A DNA stretch of 64,000 nt from Paracoccaceae bacterium. GTDB taxonomy: Bacteria > Pseudomonadota > Alphaproteobacteria > Rhodobacterales > Rhodobacteraceae. Made by a program: the position numbers and the translations under genes. Of this stretch, positions 1 to 8,429 are shown piece by piece. The notes under the pieces were generated by a model. That model had not been told where the DNA came from and made no database searches. It saw only the letters and a program-made list of their open reading frames with translations. The stretch is from assembly GCA_028284705.1 (NCBI GenBank), contig JANQRE010000004.1, forward strand, positions 310,001 to 374,000. Direction: 5' to 3'. Numbering within the stretch: position 1 is the stretch's first letter; each line of letters opens with the position of its first letter.

Positions 1-426
1 CGTGTTGTTGAAAGTGTCGCCGTGGAGGGAGCGGGCGAGACCGGCGGCATACTCGAACATGCCCACGCAACCGCCCACCTCGGCGCGGGCCTGGGAGATC
101 GGTTTGCCGTTTTCCAGCGTTTCCCAATAGGCGACCTCTTCAGCGCGTTCCCGCAGAACCTCCGCCGCTTTCAATAGGACTGCCGCACGGTCCGCGCCGG
201 AGAGGCCCGACCACCGACGATCATCGAAGGCTTTGCGCGCAGAGGCGACGGCCATATCCACATCGGCGGGCGTGCATTTCACGAGCTTCGTGACCGGCAC
301 ACCATGGCCCGGCGAGTTGCGCACGGCCATCTCGCGGTTGCCTGCGTCGATGTAGCGGCCGTCGACATAGAACCCAAAACTGCGCGGCGTTTCTGGCGGG
401 GATAATCTAGATGTAGCCTTGTCCAT
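1..426 (-). CDS. Aldehyde dehydrogenase, N-terminal part (cut by window edge)
   Basis: The 142 visible residues begin MDKATSRLS and read like the N-terminus of an NAD(P)-dependent aldehyde dehydrogenase: a FYVDGRYIDAG opening, alternation of charged and small residues through AVASARKAFDDRRWSG, and the conserved LENGKPISQA segment. The catalytic Cys and Glu would lie beyond the left edge and cannot be checked. It would oxidise an aldehyde to the acid, probably one produced by the pathway of the same operon. The gene follows the ABM monooxygenase by 17 bases and is the last visible gene of the minus-strand operon that starts near 7735. The family call is solid; the substrate is unknown. Confidence 0.85.
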   Translation of the reverse strand, partial: MDKATSRLSPPETPRSFGFYVDGRYIDAGNREMAVRNSPGHGVPVTKLVKCTPADVDMAVASARKAFDDRRWSGLSGADRAAVLLKAAEVLRERAEEVAYWETLENGKPISQARAEVGGCVGMFEYAAGLARSLHGDTFNNT

Positions 427-443
427 AATCCGGTGTTCCTCTG

Positions 444-743
444 TTAATCTTCGACGCTCACCATCTTGCGCACAACGATAGCAGAGGCTTGCACCGCCTC
501 CATCCGAGGTGCCCATTCGGCAAACCAGTCGAGTGAGAGATGGGTGTCGAGCGCGGCTTGGTCGGACCACACCTCAACCACAGTCATTCGGGCAGGCGCA
601 TCGGCGTCGCGCCACAGCTCATAATGCTCACAACCCGGCTCAGTGCGGGAGCGCAAGATGAATTCTTTTTCAAACATCGCCGCGAAGCTGTCAGCCTCAT
701 TCGGCTTGACGTCCAATTCGACCAACAAACGTGCCTTTGCCAT
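444..743 (-). CDS. ABM-domain monooxygenase-like protein
   Basis: This 99-residue protein has the size and pattern of the antibiotic biosynthesis monooxygenase (ABM) fold: a beta strand at the start (ARLLVELDVKP), a helix, then EPGCEHYELWRD and TVVEVWSDQAALDTHL. Small ABM proteins act as cofactor-free quinol oxygenases or as dimeric helper proteins. The start overlaps the stop of the flavodoxin gene by one base (TGATG), so the two are translationally coupled. A flavodoxin-like quinone reductase beside an ABM protein suggests handling of a quinone or quinol intermediate; that is inference from context. Confidence 0.75.
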   Translation of the reverse strand: MAKARLLVELDVKPNEADSFAAMFEKEFILRSRTEPGCEHYELWRDADAPARMTVVEVWSDQAALDTHLSLDWFAEWAPRMEAVQASAIVVRKMVSVED

Positions 744-1312
744 CAGTCCGCAAGCTCCCAGAACCGTTCGTAGTCAGCTTTCAGCGGATGCAGGTCCTTG
801 CGATCCTCCATGTAATAGCCAACCCATTCGGCGAGCCGTCGCCCAGCACGACGGCAGGCCTCTTTGGCGTGTTTCGCACGGGGTTCCCCGGCGACGACCG
901 CGCCATAGTGCAGGCTTTCCTTCTTTGCGACATAGTCGGTGATGCCGAAGACGAAGTAGCCCATGTTCATCATCATGATGGACATCGCCATGCAGGCAAG
1001 TTCTCCACCGCCGCCAAGGCTTCCGGCAGATGTGAATGGCACCGCGAATTTGCCATCCGTCTTGAACCAGATGTCTGGAGTCCTTTCGTCCCACCATTGT
1101 TTCATCTTCCAGGAAACACCGCCGAGATGCGTGGGACAACCAATGGCGATGCCGTCGGCCCAGAACACATCCTCAGTTTCGGCCTCATCCACATGGCGCA
1201 CGCGAATTTCCATGCCGGGTACGGAGGCCGCGCCTTCCTCGACATAAGGGACAGCGGTTGAGGTGAATTTTCGGTCACTTTCGCTGTCATAGATGATCAG
1301 GATTTTTGCCAT
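743..1312 (-). CDS. Flavodoxin-like NAD(P)H:quinone oxidoreductase (WrbA-like)
   Basis: This 189-residue flavoprotein of the flavodoxin/WrbA type opens with MAKILIIYDSES, the FMN phosphate-binding strand and loop (degenerate relative to the usual YYSxxG). It then has IAIGCPTHLGGVSWKMKQW and PFTSAGSLGGGGE, the two other FMN-contacting loops. Such proteins reduce quinones by two electrons. It lies between the cupin gene and the ABM gene in the same operon. Length is close to that of WrbA (about 200). The exact electron acceptor is unknown. Confidence 0.75.
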   Translation of the reverse strand: MAKILIIYDSESDRKFTSTAVPYVEEGAASVPGMEIRVRHVDEAETEDVFWADGIAIGCPTHLGGVSWKMKQWWDERTPDIWFKTDGKFAVPFTSAGSLGGGGELACMAMSIMMMNMGYFVFGITDYVAKKESLHYGAVVAGEPRAKHAKEACRRAGRRLAEWVGYYMEDRKDLHPLKADYERFWELAD

Positions 1313-1367
1313 GTCTTGGTGTCCCTTTTCTGGCGTTTAATCGCGCATTTGGTATTGGCGTTGGTTG

Positions 1368-1931
1368 TCAGCTTGTTTTGTCGAGGCTCGTGCGCCAGTC
1401 GTTCCATCCGCCATCGACGGAGGAGGGGGCCGCGTGCCATTCGGGCATCGGATTGCCAGTCGCGGGGTCTTTTGTCGGGATCGGCAGCATCATGATGCGC
1501 TTGCAGGCGCGCTTGTAGTCTTCGTCGCTGAGGAAGGCCTCCTGGATGTCGTCCCAGTCGCGCCCCTCCGGATAGCCGCCGCACATATGGATGTCATCGG
1601 ACGTGCCGACATTTTCGTGGCTGACACCTGCGGGCATGACGATCACGTCACCGGCTTCGATGCGCACCTTTGTCCAGCCGCCTTCACCGACGGAGAGGTT
1701 GAACTCCATCCAGCCTTTTGCGCAGCCGAGGCATTCGTGGGTCGTGGAGTGAAAATGGGCGTACTCGTAGACGCCAGGATAATCCCAGTTGTTCGACCAG
1801 CCGTTTTCGCGGAACCGCTGTTTCACGGCATCGGCGCCACCGCCCGGGATGGCACCCCGATGCACCAGAAGGGGAAACCGGCTGTTGGGGATCTTGCCTT
1901 GCGGCACGGAGGTGTATTGTTCGGTCTTCAT
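1368..1931 (-). CDS. Cupin protein, YjlB-like
   Basis: This 187-residue single-domain cupin has an HFHSTTHECLG metal-binding motif around residues 79-89, followed by IEAGDVIVMPAGVSHENVG, the second cupin motif. This is the YjlB type of stand-alone cupin, whose chemistry is not established. The C-terminal part is rich in Asp and Trp. It sits 19 bases downstream of the alcohol dehydrogenase and upstream of the flavodoxin gene. A GGGAGAGAG ribosome-binding region precedes the ATG. The family is clear; the function is not. Confidence 0.75.
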   Translation of the reverse strand: MKTEQYTSVPQGKIPNSRFPLLVHRGAIPGGGADAVKQRFRENGWSNNWDYPGVYEYAHFHSTTHECLGCAKGWMEFNLSVGEGGWTKVRIEAGDVIVMPAGVSHENVGTSDDIHMCGGYPEGRDWDDIQEAFLSDEDYKRACKRIMMLPIPTKDPATGNPMPEWHAAPSSVDGGWNDWRTSLDKTS

Positions 1932-1950
1932 CAGCTCTCTCCCTGGCAGG

Positions 1951-2976
1951 TCACATCACGATTTGGGTTTTCAAGTCAGCGGGCCGGTCGGCGAATGTGT
2001 CGAAGGCGGCTTGGATGTCTTCGAGCGGATAATCGGCGCCGGTGAAGGCATCCGTTTTGATGCGCCCGTGGGTCAGAAGGGTGAGCGCGTCGTGCATGTC
2101 CTGCCCCATGCCCGCGACGGAGCCCTTGACGGAGTTCTCATCCAGGATGGTCTCGAGGATGCCGAGGCGGATGCTCTCATCCGGGCCGGTCAGGCCAAAG
2201 GCGGCGAGATGCCCACCCTTGCGTATGAGTTTCTGTGCTTCGGCGTAGAGCGTCTCGGAACCCACACTTTCGATGACGATATCCGCGCCACGGTTGTCGG
2301 TGGCGGCCATGACGGTCTCGTGCAAATTGTCGGGTGTGACGGCGTGATCGGCGCCGCACTCTTTTGCCATTTTTAGGCGGTTCGCGTCGATGTCGGAGAC
2401 GATGATCGGAGCTGCACCGATGGTGCGCATGAGCTGCACATGGAGATTACCGATGGGGCCTGCACCGATCACCACGACGGATTGCCCGAACGTCACCTGC
2501 GCCTTGCGCGCCGCGCGGACGACGCAGGAGAGCGGCTCGGTCAGGGCGAGGATTTCGGCGGGCGTGGTGCCAGGCGCGGGGATCACGAGGCGGGCGGGGA
2601 CGGTCATATACTCGGCGAAGGCACCGTCCATGGTGATGCCCATCTGCTGCATCTCGGGACAGTTCAGGATTTCGTTGCGACGGCACCAGTAGCAGCGGGT
2701 GCAGCCGATATTCATGTCCACCACGACCGGCTGGCCCTCCGTAAGGCCGGCCACTTCAGATCGGAGTTTTGCGATGTGGCCAGTGAATTCATGGCCGGGC
2801 ACCATGGGCAGGCTCTCAGCAGCATAGTTTCCGTGGAAAATATGCATATCTGTGCCGCAGATGCCGACGCGGGCGATCTTGATGAGCGCTTCCTGCGCGC
2901 CGGGTTCCGGGACCGGACGGTCCTGAAGCTCGAACCGACCAGGCTCGACCAGAACGGCGGCGCGCATGGTGGTCAT
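1951..2976 (-). CDS. Zinc-dependent alcohol/polyol dehydrogenase
   Basis: This 341-residue medium-chain dehydrogenase starts MTTMRAAVLVEPG. It shows the catalytic zinc region GICGTDMHIFHG and GHEFTG, the structural-zinc cysteines CTRCYWCRRNEILNC, and the Rossmann motif VVVIGAGPIGNLHVQ followed by an acidic SDIDANRL that favours NAD. It resembles sorbitol/threonine-type dehydrogenases and would oxidise a secondary alcohol. The chosen ATG overlaps the stop of the permease gene (ATGA). A much longer upstream reading frame exists, but it runs inside the permease gene and is not real. Co-transcription with a sugar importer suggests the imported compound or a derivative is the substrate. Confidence 0.9.
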   Translation of the reverse strand: MTTMRAAVLVEPGRFELQDRPVPEPGAQEALIKIARVGICGTDMHIFHGNYAAESLPMVPGHEFTGHIAKLRSEVAGLTEGQPVVVDMNIGCTRCYWCRRNEILNCPEMQQMGITMDGAFAEYMTVPARLVIPAPGTTPAEILALTEPLSCVVRAARKAQVTFGQSVVVIGAGPIGNLHVQLMRTIGAAPIIVSDIDANRLKMAKECGADHAVTPDNLHETVMAATDNRGADIVIESVGSETLYAEAQKLIRKGGHLAAFGLTGPDESIRLGILETILDENSVKGSVAGMGQDMHDALTLLTHGRIKTDAFTGADYPLEDIQAAFDTFADRPADLKTQIVM

Positions 2977-3917
2977 TTGACGATCCCACGCAGTTTGGAG
3001 CGGTCGATGGTGAGCGCAATGGCGGCGATCAGAACGATGCCGAAGATCATCTGTTGCTGGGTCGCGTCGATCTCCAGGTAGACCATGGCTGCGCGGATCA
3101 CCATGACGATGAGCGTGCCGATCAGCGTGTTGATGACGCCGCCCACGCCGCCGGTGAGGGGCGTGCCACCGACGAGCACAGCGACGATGGCAAGAAGCAG
3201 GAAACCGTTGGCGAGGTTCGCATCGCCACCGGACAGTTTCACGGAGAACATGAGGCCCGCAATTGCGGCGAAGACGCCGGAAATGGCGAAGGCGAGGATT
3301 TTCACGCGGTCCACGTTGAGACCGGAGGCGACAGCGGCAAGCTCGCCCGCACCCACGGCTTTCAGGGACCGACCGAAGGTTGTGCGGGTCTGCAGGAACC
3401 ACGCGATGAAGAGGAGCAGACCCGCAATGACCAACTCATGCGGGATGCCAGCGGTGTTGCCGAACATCCAGCCGAAGCTGTCATTGCGGAGCGTCGCATC
3501 CATGTGAAGGGCGCGCTGGCCGGACAACCATTTTGCAATGGATAGCGCGACAAATCCCATGGCCAACGTCGAGACGAAGGAGGGTACATAGAGGCGCGTA
3601 GTGACGTAGCCGGAAATGCCACCGACGATGAAGCCTGCGAGGATCGCGATGAGCGCGACACCGATGCCGAAATTTGCCAGATACACAGTCGCGATAACGG
3701 TCACCATATTCGCCATCTGCTGCATCGACAGATCGATCCCGCCGATATAGATGGCGAAGGTCATGCCAAGCGCCATGATGAACAGGGGCACAACATCGGC
3801 GACGAGCGAGACCAGCCCGGCAGGATCGAAGAAGACCGGGTTGACGACCCCGACAATCAGCACCAGCACAAGGAGCGTGATCCAGGGGAAATGAGGTTTG
3901 AGTTTCTCGATATCCAT
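2973..3917 (-). CDS. Sugar-type ABC transporter permease (RbsC family)
   Basis: A polytopic inner-membrane protein of about 314 residues with the RbsC/AraH pattern: early hydrophobic segments, IYIGGIDLSMQQM (the conserved GxxDLS loop), and VLVGGTPLTGGVGGV near the C-terminus. It would form a translocation channel with the second permease at 5441-6487. The ATG encoding MDIEKLKP is chosen because GAGG lies six bases upstream. A TTG four codons earlier would overlap the ATPase stop and is a weaker alternative. Confidence 0.9.
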   Translation of the reverse strand: MDIEKLKPHFPWITLLVLVLIVGVVNPVFFDPAGLVSLVADVVPLFIMALGMTFAIYIGGIDLSMQQMANMVTVIATVYLANFGIGVALIAILAGFIVGGISGYVTTRLYVPSFVSTLAMGFVALSIAKWLSGQRALHMDATLRNDSFGWMFGNTAGIPHELVIAGLLLFIAWFLQTRTTFGRSLKAVGAGELAAVASGLNVDRVKILAFAISGVFAAIAGLMFSVKLSGGDANLANGFLLLAIVAVLVGGTPLTGGVGGVINTLIGTLIVMVIRAAMVYLEIDATQQQMIFGIVLIAAIALTIDRSKLRGIVK

Positions 3918-3925
3918 TACAAGCC

Positions 3926-5431
3926 TCAAATCATGTGGTGCACGAGGTCGAAGAGGGTGGGTTTGTCGCCCGGCATACCGTCAAAGCGCTTCTGGAACTC
4001 GCCGTCTTTCAGAACCAGGATGGTGTGGCTGAGGCCGATGGCTTCTTCCAGCGTGTCGGCGACGAGGATGATGCCAACACCATCAGCGGACATCTCGCGG
4101 ACCATCTCGTAGACGTCTTCCTTCGCGCCGATATCGAGACCGCGCGTGGGGTGGTCGAGCAGGATAATGTCCGATCCACCGGAGCGCCATTTCGCCAGCA
4201 CAACCTTCTGTTGATTGCCACCGGACAACCCTGCGCAATCCTTATTCTCATGCGGGGTCTTGATGCCGAGGCGATTGATCCAGTCCTTCGCCAGCTTGCG
4301 CTCATCCCCAACCCGCAAAACACCATTGGAGGAATAGTTCTGCATCTGGCTGAGCGTCATGTTTTCAAACACGTTCATGCCGTTGACGATGCCTTCGACC
4401 TTACGCTCGCGAGGCACGTAGCCAACGCCATGGGCAACCCCGGATTGGGCGTTGAAATTGGTGATCTCGTCGCCTTTGATCGTGACTGTCCCCGAGGTGG
4501 GCGTGTCGAGACCGTAGACCGTGCGCAGAACCGCCTCGCGCCCTGATCCTTCGGTGCCGACGAGACATAGAACTTCGCCTGCATGCAGATCGAAGGAGAT
4601 GTCGGAGAATTTTCCCGTGTGGCTGACCTTGTCGAAGGAGACGAGCACCTGTCCGCGGTCATAATCCTCTTGCTTCTGTTCGCGGTAATATTCCTTGTCG
4701 ATATCGCGCCCGACCATCTTGCGTTGGATGGCATCGACCTCCGCCTGATCATGTTCGACAACATCGACCACCTCGCCGTCCTTCATGACGTAGATGCGGT
4801 CGGACAACTCCAGAACTTCGTCCATGCGGTGGCTGACGAAGATAAAGGATGCGCGTTTCGTGAGATCGCGTACGAGTTTGAACAGAAGCTCGACCTCTTC
4901 GCGGGCGAGCACGGAAGTCGGCTCGTCGAGGAGGATGACGAGATCACCGTCAACGCGTTCCTCTAGGGTAAGCACCTTCGCCAGTTCGACCAGTTGCCGT
5001 TGTGCGAAGGAAAGCTGCGCAGTGATCGTGGACGGATCAATGTCGAGCTTCACCTTGGCCAATTGCGCCCGCGCGGCTGCGGCCATGGCTTTCCAGTCGA
5101 TCACGCCCCAGCGGACGAATTGCTGCTCGAAGCCGAGGAAGATGTTCTCCATCACCGTGAGATTGGTGATCAGCGATTGCTCCTGAAACACCATGCCGAT
5201 GCCGTGATCCATGGCCTGACGCGGGTTCTGGAAGCGCACCGTCGTGCCATCGATGGTGACCGTGCCGCCATCGGGTTGATAGGCGCCGTAGATCACTTTC
5301 ATCAGGGTGGATTTGCCCGCGCCGTTTTCGCCGACGAGGCCGACGATTTCCCCTCGACCGATTTTGAAATCCACAGCCTTCAGCGCATGAACCCCGGGAA
5401 AATGCTTGTCGACCTGTTGAAGCTCGTACAT
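3926..5431 (-). CDS. Sugar-type ABC transporter, double ATPase (RbsA/MglA family)
   Basis: A 501-residue protein with two nucleotide-binding domains. Domain 1 has Walker A GENGAGKST (residues 34-42), the family-typical variant signature LSFAQRQ, and Walker B VILLDEPTS. Domain 2 has a degenerate Walker A (GTEGSGREA), the signature LSGGNQQKV, and ILLDHPTRGLD, in which the usual Glu after Asp is replaced by His. An inactive second site is common in this family. It powers the importer encoded by both neighbouring permeases and the binding protein at 6626-7735. Confidence 0.93.
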   Translation of the reverse strand: MYELQQVDKHFPGVHALKAVDFKIGRGEIVGLVGENGAGKSTLMKVIYGAYQPDGGTVTIDGTTVRFQNPRQAMDHGIGMVFQEQSLITNLTVMENIFLGFEQQFVRWGVIDWKAMAAAARAQLAKVKLDIDPSTITAQLSFAQRQLVELAKVLTLEERVDGDLVILLDEPTSVLAREEVELLFKLVRDLTKRASFIFVSHRMDEVLELSDRIYVMKDGEVVDVVEHDQAEVDAIQRKMVGRDIDKEYYREQKQEDYDRGQVLVSFDKVSHTGKFSDISFDLHAGEVLCLVGTEGSGREAVLRTVYGLDTPTSGTVTIKGDEITNFNAQSGVAHGVGYVPRERKVEGIVNGMNVFENMTLSQMQNYSSNGVLRVGDERKLAKDWINRLGIKTPHENKDCAGLSGGNQQKVVLAKWRSGGSDIILLDHPTRGLDIGAKEDVYEMVREMSADGVGIILVADTLEEAIGLSHTILVLKDGEFQKRFDGMPGDKPTLFDLVHHMI

Positions 5432-5440
5432 CTGCCGCCC

Positions 5441-6487
5441 CTATTTCACAAAACTGACCGATTTGCGGTCGGTGGAGAGGACTACGGCGGTGATCACCAA
5501 AAGGCCCAAAGTGGCATCCTGGATCCAGTTGGGCAGGCCAATCACCACCATGCCGTTGTTGATGACGTTGACGATCAGCACGCCGATGAGGGTGTTCCAG
5601 ACACCGCCAATGCCGCCCCAAAGGGCCGTGCCGCCGACCACCACCGCGGTGATCGAGACGAACATGAAATTGTTGCCGGTGGCTGTCTCGGCGATGCCGA
5701 TACGACCCACGGCCAGAAGCGCGCCCATGGCGAAGAAGACGCCTGCCAGCGTGAAGCCCATGATGCGCACGCGGCTAACGTTGAGGCCGGAGGCCTTCGC
5801 CAATTCCTCCCCGCCGCCAACGGCATAGAAGTTGCGGCCAAGGGTCGTGCGTGACTGGATGAACCACGCGAGAAGAAGCATGGCGAGGGCCACGTAGACC
5901 ATGATAGGGAAGTTCAGCCAGCGAACGGTGAGAAGCGACCGGAAGAGCTCATCTTCGATGCGAATGCGGTCACCGCCGGTCAGAAGCAATGCGAAGCCGG
6001 TGCCGACGAAACCCATGGCGAGGGAGGCCATGAAAGAGGGGATTTGCAGCTTCACATGCACAAGCCCGTTGAGAAAGCCCATGACGGCCCCGACGACCAG
6101 AGCGCCGGGAATTGCGATCCAGGCCCAACTGGCGAGCGTGCCGCCAAGCGCCAGAAACATGAACGCAAACAGCACGGCGCAGACTGAGACGGTGCCTTCC
6201 ATCGAGAGGTCGATAGAGCCCATCAGGATGATAAAGGTCACGCCGATGGCTACCATCAGGGCGGGGGCAGCGGCAATCGCGATGCGCGCGGCGTTGCGGA
6301 TCGAAAAGAAACGGCTGTCGAGGAGGTAGATGTGGTCCTTGCCCTCGCGGAAATCCTCCAGCCATTCCAGAGCCGGGAACAAGAGCAGCAGAACGCCCAA
6401 CACCAAGAGCGGGGCCCATTTGACCAGAACCTCGCGATTGATCCGCGACGGTGCGGGTGCCTCAAGATTTGATGTCGTTGCGCTCAT
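5441..6487 (-). CDS. Sugar-type ABC transporter permease (RbsC family)
   Basis: The second permease of the importer, 348 residues with around nine hydrophobic segments. ILMGSIDLSMEGT is the RbsC-type GSIDLS loop, and VVVGGTALWGGIGGV is the conserved C-terminal motif. The ATG encoding MSATTSNLEAP is preferred because AGGG precedes it by eight bases; a longer in-frame extension to 6619 is Arg-rich and lacks family character. The pair of different permeases implies a heterodimeric channel. The gene lies 138 bases downstream of the binding-protein gene, a gap typical of operons that make more binding protein than membrane components. Confidence 0.9.
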   Translation of the reverse strand: MSATTSNLEAPAPSRINREVLVKWAPLLVLGVLLLLFPALEWLEDFREGKDHIYLLDSRFFSIRNAARIAIAAAPALMVAIGVTFIILMGSIDLSMEGTVSVCAVLFAFMFLALGGTLASWAWIAIPGALVVGAVMGFLNGLVHVKLQIPSFMASLAMGFVGTGFALLLTGGDRIRIEDELFRSLLTVRWLNFPIMVYVALAMLLLAWFIQSRTTLGRNFYAVGGGEELAKASGLNVSRVRIMGFTLAGVFFAMGALLAVGRIGIAETATGNNFMFVSITAVVVGGTALWGGIGGVWNTLIGVLIVNVINNGMVVIGLPNWIQDATLGLLVITAVVLSTDRKSVSFVK

Positions 6488-6625
6488 GGTTGTGACCCTA
6501 TGAGTGGGTTCAAGCACGGTGCGCCGGACGCGAGAGCTTGCCTCAAACCGATGCACCGTACCTGGGAAGAACCCGGTCTTTACTGAGAGGCCCCGGGCAG
6601 AGCGGTCCGCCCGGGGCAAACGGTG

Positions 6626-7735
6626 TTACTTGTAGACAATCGGTCCGTTGGACGGGCCCCAGAAGTCCTGCCAGTCGTAGGTTGGCACGCTGTCGAGGTA
6701 GTTCGCTTTGAACTCCTTGGCGTCGTCAGGCGTGACGAAGATCGTCGGGCCGTTGAACTCACGATGTTCGTTCGGCTCTTCCGAGGGCTTAAAGTGCCCG
6801 GTGGCCGCGTGATAGGCGAGAGACGCGGTGATACCGCCACCCCAATGTGGATTGGTGAAGACGGTCGCCAGGATTTTGCCTTCTGCCACAAGGCCAACGG
6901 CCTGCGGGTTGCCATCATAGGTGACGATCGGGATATCCATGCCTTCGGCGCGGAGCGCTTCGAGAACACCGTAGCCGATGGTGTCGTTGGCGCAGTGCAC
7001 GCCGGAAATCTCGTCACCATAGCGGGTGATGAAACCGGACATGACCTGGTTGGCCTTCTGCGTGTCCCAATCGGCGGGCTGTGCGTCGAGAAGCTCGACA
7101 TCGGGGTAGTCTTTCAGGGCGTTTTTCAGACCGTTCAGACGTTCGATGGCTGGGTTATTGGAGGCGATCCCGCCGAGGTGAACAACGCCGCCCTTGCCGC
7201 CGATTGCATCCAGAAGGATGCGTGCTGTCTGCTCCGCCGGGCCTTCATCGGACCAGGACATGTGGCTGACATAGTTGTCGCCAAAATCCCATGGGTGCAG
7301 GTCATCGGTCTTGTTCCAGAGCGTGGAGACATAGGCGCCGGCATCTGCGCAGCTTTCGACGACTGGGCGCGCGTTGGGCGCGTCATTGGTGTCGATGGCC
7401 AGCGCCAGCTCGCCGTTGGTTTTGGCGAGCAGGGCTTTCACGTCTGCCAGCGATTTCTCCGACGAGCCTTCATTGATCAGGTGGACCAGCTCAGATTTAT
7501 CTTTGCCGAGGCTTTCTACGAAGGCTTCACCGCCGGAGACGATCTCGTTCCAGTAGGGGTTGGTCCGGTTGCGGTAGCTCCAGGCGACGGTCGGGTCTGA
7601 ATAGGTTGCGGCCATGACCGGCGAGGGGCCAAACATGCGCATCGCAGCCGCGCCCGAGACGCCGTAGGCGGATGCGAGCAGGAAATTCCGACGCGACAGC
7701 GTCTCCTGCTCAATGAATTTCTTGATAAATGACAT
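6626..7735 (-). CDS. TAT-exported sugar-binding protein of ABC importer
   Basis: A 369-residue periplasmic substrate-binding protein of the sugar type (Peripla_BP_4-like). The N-terminus carries a twin-arginine signal: SRRNFLLAS with Arg15-Arg16, a hydrophobic stretch, and a likely cleavage site after PVMA. The mature part has NPYWNEIVSGGEAFVES, INEGSSEKSLADVKALL and IPIVTYDGNPQAVGLV, all typical of ribose/xylose-type binding proteins. Export by TAT rather than Sec is uncommon for this class and implies cytoplasmic folding. It is the first gene of the long minus-strand operon; its promoter and operator lie at 7843-7886. The ligand is not predictable from sequence alone. Confidence 0.9.
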   Translation of the reverse strand: MSFIKKFIEQETLSRRNFLLASAYGVSGAAAMRMFGPSPVMAATYSDPTVAWSYRNRTNPYWNEIVSGGEAFVESLGKDKSELVHLINEGSSEKSLADVKALLAKTNGELALAIDTNDAPNARPVVESCADAGAYVSTLWNKTDDLHPWDFGDNYVSHMSWSDEGPAEQTARILLDAIGGKGGVVHLGGIASNNPAIERLNGLKNALKDYPDVELLDAQPADWDTQKANQVMSGFITRYGDEISGVHCANDTIGYGVLEALRAEGMDIPIVTYDGNPQAVGLVAEGKILATVFTNPHWGGGITASLAYHAATGHFKPSEEPNEHREFNGPTIFVTPDDAKEFKANYLDSVPTYDWQDFWGPSNGPIVYK

Positions 7736-7842
7736 CGAGTTCCTCCCTTAGATGCCGTCCGGCCCCCCTGATTGTGGCGGACTTTCGGTGACACCCGCGA
7801 TCTGCGGGCGCTGTTCTGCGCGTGTCCTGCCGACTCGCGCTT

Positions 7843-7865
7843 AGTAACGCACCAGTTAGTTACTT
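7843..7865. promoter_or_regulatory. Operator, GTAAC-N6-GTTAG with overlapping GTTAC
   Basis: GTAAC at 7844-7848 is followed six bases later by GTTAG (7855-7859), which overlaps a GTTAC at 7859-7863. Related sites GTAAC-N6-GTTAC lie at 9466-9487 and 9564-9579. The arms AGTAAC/GTTACT also pair with ten bases between them, so the site may hold two overlapping dimers. It overlaps the predicted -10 of the sugar importer promoter, which fits repression. Confidence 0.6.
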
Positions 7866-7886
7866 AAGAATGGCTATGGCTGTCAA
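7857..7886 (-). promoter_or_regulatory. Promoter of the sugar importer operon
   Basis: On the minus strand a perfect -35 TTGACA (7881-7886) is followed after 18 bases by TAACTA (7857-7862) as -10. The first gene starts at 7735, giving a leader of about 115 nt with a small CCCGC/GCGGG stem near 7795-7811. The -10 lies inside the GTAAC/GTTAC operator. Confidence 0.55.
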
Positions 7887-7961
7887 GCGACTGTTCAGTG
7901 AAATGCCATTTCAGGTCAGTTCAATGTCGTAGAAAAGAGGATGTCGGGGGTGGGGAGTTCG

Positions 7962-8429
7962 TCATCGATAGGCGAGAAGCCGATTGGTTCCGCTTTGCAC
8001 CACGACGTCGTCTGCGTTTCGAATGTCGAACTCGAGGGTGAGGATCGCCTGATCTGACGCGCCCGAGAATGGGGCAACGTCTGTCACTGTGAAACTGACA
8101 GTGAGCCTATCTTCGGCAAGCACGGGCTGCCGAAACCGCCAATCCCAGCCCAGCGATGCGCGTGCTTTGATCTGGGCGGTCGCCTGGTTCTTCAGCCCGT
8201 CGATCACAGACAAGACGAGCAACCCATGCGCCACACGAAGCTGAAAGCCATGGGCTTGCGCTGCGTCATCAGACATGTGGATTTCAAACCGATCTCCGGT
8301 GAGCGCAGCAAAAGCGTCGATCATGTCTGTGGTTACGACAGTGGTCCCACAATCAACTTTATCTCCGGGCCGCAGCGCATCAGCGCCATAAAGACCCGGA
8401 GAAAGCGTGCGATTTGAGCCTTTGGTCAT
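7962..8429 (-). CDS. MaoC-like dehydratase
   Basis: A 155-residue single hotdog-fold protein of the MaoC/(R)-enoyl-CoA hydratase type. The segment FAALTGDRFEIHMSDDAAQ carries the Asp and His of the hydratase motif (D-x4-H), and FQLRVAHGLLVLSVIDGL is the second conserved stretch with the AHG loop. It probably hydrates an enoyl-CoA or related unsaturated thioester. Its ATG overlaps the stop of the aldo-keto reductase gene (ATGA). The nearby acyl-CoA dehydrogenase (9593-10738), with the same operator, could supply the enoyl-CoA substrate; that link is inference. Confidence 0.8.
   Translation of the reverse strand: MTKGSNRTLSPGLYGADALRPGDKVDCGTTVVTTDMIDAFAALTGDRFEIHMSDDAAQAHGFQLRVAHGLLVLSVIDGLKNQATAQIKARASLGWDWRFRQPVLAEDRLTVSFTVTDVAPFSGASDQAILTLEFDIRNADDVVVQSGTNRLLAYR

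Noticed and set aside
1951-3402. 483-residue reading of the alcohol dehydrogenase with a 142-residue N-terminal extension
   Set aside because: The extension is Arg/His-rich and runs antisense-like through another frame of the permease gene; the ATG at 2976 fits the family and overlaps the permease stop.
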